NCBI RefSeq assembly: GCF_964340395.1
Contig: NC_135549.1
Location: forward strand, 8,563,842 to 8,627,841
Direction: 5' to 3'
DNA length: 64,000 nucleotides
DNA from: Glandiceps talaboti
Taxonomy: Eukaryota > Hemichordata > Enteropneusta > Spengelidae
In this document: piece by piece, positions 44,101-57,400 of the stretch
Position numbering within the stretch: position 1 is the first letter of the stretch
Layout of the letters: every line of letters starts with the position of its first letter
Position numbers and translations under genes: made by a program
Notes under the pieces: generated by a model
Databases searched by the model: none
What the model saw: the letters and a program-made list of their open reading frames with translations, nothing else
What the model was told of the DNA's origin: nothing

Positions 44101-47100
44101 TCTTTCTTTAACATATGTATCATGATACTTTACCCATATCATTTCGTCTCAGCATGCACCATTGCATGGTCAGGCACACCTTTCCAGATAACGGAAAACT
44201 CTCCAACTTCAACGGTGATTATAAGCACGACAGACTTCACGGCAACCTTCCCTGAGGGCAAAAGTGTCATTGCATATAGTATCACCAACGTCGGTCCTGG
44301 TCCTGCAAATCTTTTTTCCATAGATAGTAGTACAGGAAGGGTAGGTTTGATTCCAACTTAAGCAACTTAAAGTACCCTAGATTCGTTGTATATTTGACGT
44401 AGTAAGCAAGACAAATGAGCGATAGTGTACCGGGTGATTTACATCCATTCTACTGTGTTTTATGTTATTTGAAAACAATCCTGGAGTAAGCTATGTGCAA
44501 TACATATAGATGTCTATGCATGACACTGACTGTTTCTCCTAACACACGACGAACAGGTCTAATTCCATCAGGTGCTAGCACAACAGTTACGTTTGTATTA
44601 ACGTTTTACAAGGTATTGTACCTGATACAGCAATACATTTCCATTCCTTCATCATCTTTTTGTAATTATCATTTCAGATTTCAGTCGGCAGCCAAGTACC
44701 TGACTATGAGAATGACGTGTTGAGTCAAACCATTACAGTGCAGTGTTTCCAATTATCAGGCAATGGTCAAATCCAACAAGATGTGGTTGTAGAAATAGTA
44801 AACCAAGATGAACGTAAGTGCGCCTAAAGGATATTATTTCTTATATCTCAATTCCACTATAACAGATACAAACGTACAGTGTTTTACGTTTCTTAATATC
44901 TCCATTAATGTCTTCAACAATATAACAGTATGTAAACAAACAACTATGATTATTGTCGTATATTCCTTTCCTCCAGCATGTACCTTGAGCCTGGCTAACA
45001 CTCCCTACTCCGTGGTTGAAAACACTGCCTCAAATACTGACATCTACCCACTAGCTGACGTCACTGAATCATTCCCAGAGGGGGAAGCAACTCCTAAATT
45101 TGTGATTGTCAGTGTCTTACCAGGACCTTCACAATTATTTGATATTGATGGAACCTCTGGCGTGGTAAGTTATAACTTGCTTTTTTGGACTATTAGGGGA
45201 ATGATAGAAAGAAGCTGATTATATTCAGTTTCCCTTTATATGCAGTCGACCTTGAATGTTTGCTACCTAGTTTGTCTTTTATGTTTTCTAATTGTCTTGA
45301 ATATGAACTTATCATCATAAATGTGACGACAGAGCTCTTTGCCTATGCTTCAACTAGGTCAATTGGAGGGTTTCCTTTCAAAAATTATACCAACAACAAA
45401 CATTCAAGTTGTTGGTTAATTAGTAAGTATTTGTGAATCGATTTATTGGTTAGAAAACGTTCAATGTCTGATTTCTTACGTCTTTGTTGAAGTGTCACTC
45501 TTAACATTTAATGATTATTGTTTACAGCTCAAAGTTGGTAGTACTCTTCCTGACTTCGAACTACACACAGCAAGTCAGTCTGTGGAAATTCAATGTAAAC
45601 AAAATTCAGGCATTGACGCTGCACTTACATTCGCAGTCACCATCACAGACCAAGCTGAATGTAAGTGGATAGCAATTCTTATCTGTCTTTTACAAATTTC
45701 CTGATAAGCCTCCTTCTGAGCATTTCTGAGCACTGTAATACCATTCAAATGTAAAAATCACTTTTGTACGATTTTCCGTTTTTGACAAATATCATATCAG
45801 GAACAGTTATTCATATTCTAAACATGTTGACGATATCAAAGGATACTTCATATTTTCTACGTCACAACTTGTCAAAACTATATAAATGAAGAACGTATTC
45901 GTCGCCAGGCTATTACAGTCAAACAATCTTAATACTAACATTATATCCTTTTTTAGATGTATAAGGAGTCCTCACATTGTGTATAGTACTTATCAGATTA
46001 TGTGGTGATTTCAAACCTAGTTGCATAGTAGCGTTTATGCAATTGTTTGATGTATTCCTCTTTCCACGTCACAGTGTATTTGACTTTACCGTTCCTGTGG
46101 AGTGTGTTTTCCAAAATCAATCACTCATTCTCCCTATATCTATTTCGCAAATTCACCAGATTGTTCTGTAACATATACCGGCAGCCCTTTCCACATTAGC
46201 GAGAATACTGCTGTATCTACCAACATCGTAGAAGCAACCGATTTCACAGCCTCATTTCCGGAAACAGCATCCAGTGCAGCTTATGAAATCACTTCAGTCA
46301 CAACACTGTTTGCAATTGATTCTTCTACTGGAGTGGTATGTACCTGCACTTCCACAATGCATAGATTACACCATTGAATGTATACAGTTTGAAGCTATCA
46401 CTACATACATTGTTGGAATTATTCATTTTACAGATACGACTTTCCTTTAAAAGTATAAATACAATTTCATCGACATTTGAAAAACTGAAACAAAAACATA
46501 CTTTTGTTGTGAACGAAAAGGCTAAAATGAATAGTCCTCAATTCAGAATAGTCAATGAAAGCTGAAATGAAACCAGACAGATTAGACGTTAACGGTAACA
46601 ATACGTTTCATTTCAGATCTACATTCATTCCAATCTTGATTATGAAACAGATGGAGGTGCTGCCATTTCCGTAGATGTAACTTGTCATCAAACCAGTGGA
46701 AATGATGTTGTTTCTTCCATTGATATTGTTATCGATGATGTCATTGAGCGTAAGTGTGCACAGTCTGTTTAGCTATAGAATGACAACTCCAAGCCATCCT
46801 TCATAATTCGTAAACTCTCTCTGAACTCACAGTGATCATGTCTGCTGTCGATGGTTTATTGGCACAGAAAGCAATGCAAGTCTTTCTAGTCTTTCTACTA
46901 GCAACGTTTCCTTTGCAATTCTCACGATTGAAACACCAAAGATTCTGTACGTTTTAGCCGTCATCATTTAGTCTCTACCGAACTCTTTCTTCAACATATG
47001 TATCGCGATACTTTACCCATATCATTTCGTCCCAGCATGCACCATTGCATGGTCAGGCACACCTTTCCAGATAACGGAAAACTCTCCAACTTCAACGGTG

Positions 47101-50100
47101 ATTATAAGCACAACAGACTTCACGGCAACCTTCCCTGAGGGCAAAAGTGTCATAGCATATAGTATCACCAACGTCGATCCTGGTCCTGCAAATCTTTTTT
47201 CCATAGATAGTAGTACAGGAAGGGTAGGTTTGATTCCAACTTAAGCAACTTAAAGTACCCTAGACTCGTTGTATATTTGACGTAGTAAACAAGACAAATG
47301 AGCGATAGTGTACCGTGTGATTTACATCCATTCTACTGTGTTTTATGTTATTTGAAAACAATCCTGGAGTAAGCTATGTGCAATACATATATATGTCTAT
47401 GCATGACACTGACTGTTTCTCCTAGCACACGACGAACAAGTCTAATTCCATCAGGTGCTAGCACAACAGTTACGTTTGTATTAACGTTTTACAAGGTATT
47501 GTACCTGATACAGCAATACATTTCCATTCCTTCATCATCTTTTGTAATTATGATTTCAGATTTCAGTCGGCAGCCAAGTACCTGACTATGAGAATGACGT
47601 GTTGAGTCAAACCATTACAGTGCAGTGTTTCCAATTATCAGGCAATGGTCAAACCCAACAAGATGTGGTTGTAGAAATAATAAACCAAGATGAACGTAAG
47701 TGTGCCTAAAGGATATTATTTCTTATATCTCAATTCCACTATAACAGATACAAACGTACAGTGTTTTACGTTTCTTAATATCTCCATTAATGTCTTCAAC
47801 AATATAACAGTATGTAATAAACAAACAACTATGATTATTGTCGTATATTCCTTTCCTCCAGCATGTACCTTGAGCCTGGCTAACACTCCATACTCCGTGG
47901 TTGAAAACACTGCCTCAAATACTGACATCTACCCACTAGCTGACGTCACTGAATCATTCCCAGAGGGGGAAGCAACTCCTAAATTTGTGATTGCCAGTGT
48001 CTTACCAGGACCTTCACAATTATTTGATATTGATGGAACCTCTGGCGTGGTAAGTTATAACTTGCTTTTTGGACTATTAGGGGAATGATAGAAAGAAGCT
48101 GATTATATTCAGTTTCCCTTTATATGCAGTCGACCTTGAATGTTTGCTACCTAGTTTGTCTTTTATGTTTTCTAATTGTCTTGAATATGAACTTATCATC
48201 ATAAATGTGACGACAGAGCTCTTTGCCTATGCTTCAACTAGGTCAAATGGAGGGTTTCCTTTCAAAAGTTATACCAACAACAAAACAACAAACATTCAAG
48301 TTGTTGGTTAATGAATAAGGATTTGTGAATCGATTTATTGGTTACAAAAGGTTCAATGTCTGATTTCTTACGTCTTCGTTGAAGTGTCACTCTTAACATT
48401 TAATGATTATTGTTTATAGCTCAAAGTTGGTAGTACTCTTCCTGACTTCGAACTTCACACAGCAAGTCAGTCTGTGGAAATTCAATGTAAACAAAACTCA
48501 GGCATTGACGCTACACTTCCTGTCGCAGTCACCATCACAGACCAAGCTGAATGTAAGTGGATGGCAATTCTTATCTGTCTTTTACAAATTTCCTGATAAG
48601 CCTCCTTCTGAGCATTTCTGAGCACTGTAATACCATTCAAATGTAAAAGTCACTTTTGTACGATTTTCCGTTTTTGACAAATATCATATCAGGAACAGTT
48701 ATTCATATTCTAAACATGTTGACGATATCAAAGGATACTTCATATTTTCTACGTCACTACTGGTCAAAACTATATAAATGGAGAACGTATTCGTCGCCAG
48801 GCTATTACAGTCAAACAATCTTAATACTAACATTATATCCTTTTTTTAGATGTATAAGGAGTCCTCACATTGTGTATAGTACTTATCAGATTATGTGGTG
48901 ATTTCAAACCTAGTTGCATAGTAGCGTTTATGCAATTGTTTGATGTATTCCTCTTTCCACGTCACAGTGTATTTGACTTTACCATTCCTGTGGAGTGTGT
49001 TTTCCAAAATCAATCACTCATTCTCCCTATATCTATTTCGCAAATTCACCAGATTGTTCTGTAACATATACCGGCAGCCCTTTCCACATTAGCGAGAATA
49101 CTGCTGTATCTACCAACATCGTAGAAGCAACCGATTTCACAGCCTCATTTCCGGAAACAGCATCCAGTGCAGCTTATGAAATCACTTCAGTCACAACACT
49201 GTTTGCAATTGATTCTTCAACTGGAGTGGTATGTACCTGCACTTCCACAATGCATAGATTACACCATTGAATGTATACAGATTGAAGCTATAACTACATA
49301 CATTGTTGGAATTATTCATTTTACAGATACGACTTTCCTTTAAAAGTATCAATACAATTTCATCGACATTTGAAGAACTAAAACAAAAACATACTTTTGT
49401 TGTGAACGAAAAGGCTAAAATGAATAGTCCTCAATTCAGAATAGTCAATGAAAGCTGAAATGAAACCAGTCAGATTAGACGTTAACGGTAACAATACGTT
49501 TCATTTCAGATCTACATTGATTCCAATCTTGATTATGAAACAGATGGAGGTGCTGCCATTTCCGTAGATGTAACTTGTCATCAAACCAGTGGAAATGATG
49601 TTGTTTCTTCCATTGATATTGTTATCGATGATGTCATTGAGCGTAAGTGTGCACAGTCTGTTTAGCTATAGAATGACAACTCCAAGCCATCCTTCATAAT
49701 TCGTAAACTCTCTCTGAACTCACAGTGATCATGTCTGCTGTCGATGGTTTATTGGCACAGAAAGCAATGCAAGTCTTTCTAGTTTTTCTACTAGCAACGT
49801 TTCCTTTGCAATTCTCACGATTGAAACACCAAAGATTCTGTACGTTTTAGCCGTCATCATTTACTCTCTACCGAACTCTTTCTTTAACATATGTATCTTC
49901 ATACTTTACCCATATCATTTCGTCCCAGCATGCACCATTGCATGGTCAGGCACACCTTTCCAGATAACGGAAAACTCTCCAACTTCAACGGTGATTATAA
50001 GCACAACAGACTTCACGGCAACCTTTCCTGAGGGCAAAAGTGTCATTGCATATAGTATCACCAACGTCGATCCTGGTCCTGCAAATCTTTTTTCCATAGA

Positions 50101-50983
50101 TAGTAGTACAGGAAGGGTAGGTTTGATTCCAACTTAAGCAACTTAAAGTACCCTAGACTCGTTGTATATTTGACGTAGTAAACAAGACAAATGAGCGATA
50201 GTGTACCGTGTGATATACATCCATTCTACTGTGTTTTATGTTATTTGAAAACAATCCTGGAGTAAGCTATGTGCAATACATATAGATGTCTATGCATGAC
50301 ACTGACTGTTTCTCCTAACACACGACGAACAAGTCTAATTGCATCAGATGCTAGCACAACAGTTACGTTTGTATTAACGTTTTACAAGGTATTGTACCTG
50401 ATACAGCAATACATTTCCATTCCTTCATCATCTTTTTGTAATTATCATTTCAGATTTCAGTCGGCAGCCAAGTACCTGACTATGAGAATGACGTGTTGAG
50501 TCAAACCATTACAGTGCAGTGTTTTCAATTATCAGGCAATGGTCAAACCCAACAAGATGTGGTTGTAGAAATAATAAACCAAGATGAACGTAAGTGTGCA
50601 AAAAAGATATTATTTTTATGGGTCAACTCTGCTAAGAAGGAACAGACGTGAAGTGTTTAACGTTTCTTAATATCTCCATTAATGTCTTAAAAGATACTAC
50701 AACATGGCAACAAAAACATACCATAAATTGTCGTATATTCCTTTCCTCCAGCATGCACCTTGAGCCTGGCTAACACTCCATACTCCCTGGTTGAGAACAC
50801 TGCCTCAAATACTGACATCTATCCACTAGCTGACGTCACTGAATCATTCCCAGAGGGGGAAGCAACTCCTAAATTTGAAATTGTCAGCGTATTACCAGGA
50901 CCTCCAGAACTATTTGTTATAGACGGAACCTCTGGTGTTGTAAGTTGTAGTAGTAGTAGTAGTAGTAGTAGTTGTTGTTGTTG

Positions 50984-51015
<32 letters not shown>

Positions 51016-51107
51016 GGTGGTGGTGGTGGTGATGTCGTCGTCGTCGTCGTCGTTGTTGTTGTTGGTGGTGGTGGTGGTGTTTTCGTCGTCGTCGTCGTCG
51101 TTGTTGC

Positions 51108-51161
<54 letters not shown>

Positions 51162-51376
51162 GCGCATGTGAGAGACATGTACATGCACATAAAATTCACG
51201 AATCACTGTAAATGTTGATGGCCGGATGAATGTTTAGTGCGGTTGGATGTGTGTGTGTGTGTGTGTGTGTGTGTTTTGGGGGTTTTTTGGGGGGTTTGTT
51301 TGGGGTTTTTTGGGGGTTTTTTTTTGGGGGGGGTGGTTGCGTGAGTACATGCATGTATACGTGTCTGTGTGTCTAC

Positions 51377-51422
<46 letters not shown>

Positions 51423-54400
51423 TGCTATTTTAAGCTTGTTAGCCTACGTGGACTCCTTTGTAAGTGTTCCAAAATAGGTTATTGAACTTTATTAATAGTT
51501 GAAGCTATATTATAATTTTATCTTTTAAAAGCTCAAAGTCGGTAGTACCATTCCTGACTTCGAACAACACACAACAAGTCAGTCGGTTGAAATCCAATGT
51601 AAGCAAAGTTCAGGCATTGACGCAGCACTTACTGTAACAGTAACCATTACAGACCAATCTGAATGTAAGTTGCATTATTTATCATTCCATACTTAAAATG
51701 GGTAACTTCTAGTAACTGTACATTGCTTATGTGCCTATCCCGAATTTGGCCTTAACCTTCGTGTATTCCGTTTGTGTAAAGGTTTCCGCACCTGTCAGCA
51801 CTTGTAGGAGTTAATATTGTGTGATTTGAAACTGGTTCATGAATATATATATATACATATATAATGTCGATGTCTTTTTTACTGTAATCCAATATACGAT
51901 TCCATTGCTCTTTCTTTTTCTATGTCTTTCAACTAAAATTTAGTATGCAGCATATCTTGGATTAGCAGCCAGTACTCAGTCGCCGAAAACACCATCTCTG
52001 GCGAAATAATTATCGATTCATCTGAGGTTCAAGCAGACTTCCCGGAAAACAAAGCCTCGCCTGCAGCTTTTACAATCAGTGTGAGCCCAGGTGCAAATAC
52101 CCTGTTCGATGTTGATCCAATCACAGGCATGGTGAGTATGTAGAGTCAGCCCATGGGCAAAAAACAAGATTTTTTTAACGTAGATTTGATAAGTATTAGG
52201 TAGAGTATTAAATAGCATCACAGGTGCAAAAGGAAACTCCAGATACATGCTTCAGACTGGCTAAGATATTTTTTATATAACTGGAAAGTTTAGAATTCTT
52301 AATTATATGCTGAGTCATCCAACCTCCATCACAATCAATTCACGCCTCGCTCAGTTCTCTAGCCAACAGTCTTACATTTATTGGTTAAAATGATATTCTG
52401 TGGGCTACATTAACAATATCTACAGAAATGAACATTCAATTTCACTGTTTAAGATCTGCATTGGCTTGTGAGTATACAATCATGTGTTATTATTTTATAA
52501 TTAGAGAACTGATTACATTATTGAAATTTTGGATGTGAAATTATTTAGTTTGAGTCATTAGCACAAATACACGTATGTCCAATAAAAATGTCATTGAAGA
52601 TTATGATGCACTACCATTATTATGTGCAAAAGAAAGTGTGCAAAAATTTAAGTGGGAATGCAATTTACAATTTCTTCCCGTAAAGTGTCAAAACTTTCCC
52701 TTTTACAATTTCAGCTCATTGTAGGTTCAGCGCCCCCTGATTTTGAGACCGATGACGCTATCCAAACTGTTACAATGTCATGTCATCAGGCCAGCACACG
52801 AGACAACTCTAATACTATAACAATTCAAATTGAGAATGTGGACGAAGGTAAGACTAAAGAATTTGTTTGTAAGAATACTATGCGTTAAAATAAGTAACCA
52901 AATATTATAATTCAAATAACCGATATAGACGTACAAGTCATAGCACTTGAAAGACGTTATAAAGACGATTATAACATTTTGAAAAAGAGGTTTGTTACTT
53001 AATTTTCTTGTGTTTGGTGTAGGGGTATGCTTGGTCTTTAAAATGTCATTAAATAATTTGAGAACATCTACACCTCTTCATTGATAACACTTTTTGAATA
53101 TGTTTATAAATTTTACTATGAATGATTATATTATTATAATAATTCTTTAAAATGTTGTTTTCTTCTATTTTCGTGACAGTTTGTGAAATAACATGGGCAA
53201 ATACATTATATGACATTGACGAAAATTCAATCCAGAACACGCCTGTGATCGATGCTGTGGACGTGACAGGCTTTTTTCCAGAAACCCCAGCTAACCCAAA
53301 ATACAGTATAAATCACGTTGATCCAGGGCCTGACGATCTTTTTATAATCACACCATCTGATGGATCAGTAAGTATAGTGGTTTGCTATTAGGAAATTGTG
53401 ATTGAAATGTATTGTTGAATAATGATTAGTAAACTTGTTTTTCCAAACATACTAGTATACGATTCATCTTAGGTAACAGTTACAATGGTAGTAACAGTAG
53501 TTGCACTTCATGAGATGCTGCGAATTGTGATATTAGTAATTGTCGCTAGTAGCATAGCTCATAATTAGATTTAATATTTGAAATTGTGCGCACACAAGTT
53601 ACATGTACTTCAGGGAAGGAAGCAAGCAAACAAACAAGGAAGGAAAGCGTTCAATTAAAACATAGGCAAACGAAAGAAGAAAGGCCGTTCAAGTCTTTGA
53701 CTTAATGTCTTTGACTTTCTTAGAGTACAATCTGTTTATGAAATTCAAATGAGAACATGTATTTTCTATTCAGTGTGTATATGAGTTTTATGTTTTTAGC
53801 TCCGCTGTCAGCGAAAGCTGAAAGCGTAGCTTTAGGTATAGGTGGGTATTGAGGTATAGAGAGTAGAGTGAATCATAGGTGGCCGTCAAACTTTTATATT
53901 TTTACTATCTATTCCGAAAGTGACAGTCGGAATTCTTCGATATTTGGTGTGCATGTTCCCTGGGGGGAGGCTATTCAGATTTGTTCATGCCAAGTTGATC
54001 TGTGCCATTTTCAATTTTTAATGATTTTTTTTCATAAAATGTCATTTTCATCAACTCCTTGAAAACCTCTTATTAGATTGCTTTGATATCTGGCGTGTTG
54101 ATGCGCAGGGGGTAGCTTACTCAGATTTGTTAATTTCAAGTCAGCACATCCTCATTTTTATTTTTTATGATTTTTTTTTTTGTAATTTGAAAAAAAAATG
54201 AATATGTTAATGAGTATAATGACCGACGCCATATTGGAAATCAGTCGACGAGACTTTAAGTAAACTGCCACTTTTCAAAAGACACTATTGACGTCAAACA
54301 AGCAATGTAATATGTGCTATTGTCATAATTCTACGCATTGGGCGCCCAAATGACAAGCGTTTGTTCGAAACAGGGTTGTAAACTTCAATTCCAATTCTGC

Positions 54401-57400
54401 ACCCTTCTACATAATCAGCCAGTCCGCAACATCCTCATTTGCATACTCTATCCTGATTCGACCAGAAGCTGAAGGTGACCTCATTCGACCGAGCGATTTT
54501 CCACAGCAAGTATCTTGAGTATCAACACAGGACGTTCTTGGTACTCACTAAAATCACACTTCAGACCCACTATAAAAGTGTGATGTTTTCAGATAACATG
54601 TAACTTGTGGTTAATTCTATATTGTCGTGCAATTTGGAATGACAGTGAACCAGAATTCAGACAACTTGCGTAAGGAAGGGCATGCCAGGCATGCGGTTGA
54701 AGTTTAAATATGGCCGACAGTTCACATGTAAAGTTAAACGACATGAACGTGTCTTGCCTTTCCAAAATGCAAATATTTGGCAAGTAAAAATAATTAAAAT
54801 AATTACAACTTTAATTTGGCTTCAGACTTTGCATTATGTTTTGCGTATCTTTCCCCGTTTTACATGTAAATCCGAAAAGGTTCTCTCTCATCATGTCATC
54901 AGTGTCAGTGATCATACCGCGCGGGGTAGTCCTCGGGTGCACGAGTCTATATTACTGACTTGACTCTAAACACCGGAGGGGGAGGGACAATTGTCAGAAT
55001 CGAGTCCCGAATTCCTCCGTATGCAAGCAGGACTACGCGCGGGGCTGCTTTGAGTACGAGCGAAGTGAGGCATGTTGAGGTATTTTGTTGAGAATTATAA
55101 ATATTGCGAAATGTCAAGTACAAGGTTTAAATACAATGGAATGATGAAAAAAATGGCAGAGTCTGCTGACAGGCGCCGGTCACAAGAAACACTGTGAAAT
55201 AAAATATCAGACGATGTACATGTATGTATTAATCGCCGACAATCCACCCGTATATGCACGAGGGACTAACCCGGAAGCAAGTCGTTGTCAGCCATACGTT
55301 ACAGTGGTAACATCGTCAGAGAAATCGCTGCGTTCAGAGTGTCATAATTCACAGAATTGTTGTTTTCGAGTGAAAACCCGTCTTGATGAATTATATAACT
55401 CAAACAAATGAAGACATGTCAAGTTATATTTTGAAAGTTGTATCGCTAGTTTGAGACGATTTTCTCACGTACTATAGTACTATCGAGGCTTACTTGGAAG
55501 TAGTACTAGTAGGATCTTCCAGTTCATCGGGAAGTTTAGCCAGTCCGATAATTCTTTCTGGTTTAGTTTACAACACTTTTGATCACGCAGATTTTGTTGT
55601 TGTGATGAAAAGAAATAAAAAAAAGATCATTTCAACCATTTCGTTGTGTTTTCTTTGTGAAAGGTAACCGAACATGAACGAGTGTTACCACTGTAACGTA
55701 TGGCTGAGAATGACTCTCTTCCGGGTACTTGAGATTGTCGCCGTACGGAAACTAAGATGGCGATTAATACATTTCTTCCCTATATATATCTACCACAACT
55801 AGTACAAGTTGAATGTTGTTGACTTTGTAAATTTGTTAGAAAATTGAAATTCAAATTGCCTCAAAATTATTTTAGATCCCTAGTTTATTTCATTCATCAT
55901 TAAAATTTTCCAGGGTTACAGCTGTAAGACACTGGAATTATTTATAGCCAACCTCAAAATCCTCTTTTTTACTTTTTCTTGTGTGCATTTCCCAGTCATT
56001 TTTTTCTGAGATTTTGTGCAATTTTTCACAACAGTAGATTTTTGTTATAAAATGGTGACTATGGTATAAAAGTACAATACATTACCAACTTCTGTGTAAA
56101 ATGTGTTTTATAGTGAGACATCATATGAAACCACTAACCACTTTATTGCATCGCTAAAACAAAACTGCATAGTGAAGAGCTGAAGACCTGAACTACTTCT
56201 ACATGTCACCAAAATAAAAAATTAAATTTAAAAAAAAACAGCGGAGCTATTCTGACCGATAGGTCGCTTGTTTTAAATGTTATATGCGAATGCACGTAAA
56301 CAGCAGAGTGGTGGCTTTCATACAAATATACTTTATATTTACATTCCCTTCAGATCGTTATTGGTGCCACAACACCCAACTACGAGGTGCATGGTCCTAT
56401 CCAAACCATATATGTCGACTGCATGCAAGACCCAGGTCTCGACGGTGTTTACACTATTGACGTCAACATAAATGAAATAAATGAAGCCCCCATATTGACT
56501 AATATGCCTATCGAATTGACACTATCGGAATCCATCGGAGCTGCAGTATCTATATTTAGAGTTCTACATTATGATGAGGAAGGTGACGACATAACGGTCA
56601 GTGTTATATCTAGGAACCCTACCACTCCAGTGTTTACGGTGGTTGACAATGATATATTCACTCCTACCGGTTTAGATTATGATGGTGGCAGCCAGACATT
56701 TACACTCGATTTAAGGTGAGTCGGTGGATAGATACAATGTACATCGTTTGGCCTGTATGCTCCCCAAAGAGCTGAAGAACTATAAAGACCGTTGTGCCAT
56801 TAGAGGTCCATGCCAGGCGTATTAATTGTAAAGTGCTTTCAACACAGTGTCGGAAAGTGTAATTTTAAAATAACATTAATAATTGTGGATTCGCAGACAT
56901 ATACACTCGTGTCTATGTCCATCTTTAAATACAGTGTTGATACTTTGGCATTTATGCTAGATTTAAAGTATGTCCATTTAAGGATAAGTCAGTGCAGATT
57001 TTTGAGACGTTTACAGTTAATGTAGAGTCTGACGATAGCTTTAGTAGATATAACACGATTCACTCCACTAGGTTGTTTCACTTACGAGCAATGCTAACTC
57101 GTCGATTTAGTCGTACAGTGTACCATGTGTAATCACGTGTGTGTAACTAGTACGCTTTGTCCTATTCACAGTAAGTCGATGTTTTAGATGATTTTCATAG
57201 TTTTTCAGTGAATTCGTGTTACCTAAAACATACTCAATGGTTGAACCCCCAAACGAAATTGCGAATGACAATACTTATAATGTACTAACTCCAGATCTTC
57301 ATTTTGCATTTTCTGCTCTAGCATTAGTGATGGAACTACCTCCAGCAGCACGGAGACGTTACGAATAAACCTTCGGAATGTTATCGACGAACCGCCGTCA

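Noticed and set aside
41089-50097. Four near-identical minus-strand ORFs of 60-61 codons (starting MEKRFAGPG)
   Set aside because: They are antisense readings of the type 1 front exons of gene P; the copies exist because the exon is repeated.
50819-51206. Minus-strand ORFs with long Gln or Thr/Pro runs
   Set aside because: They translate the trinucleotide microsatellite in the module 12 intron and the antisense of a coding exon.
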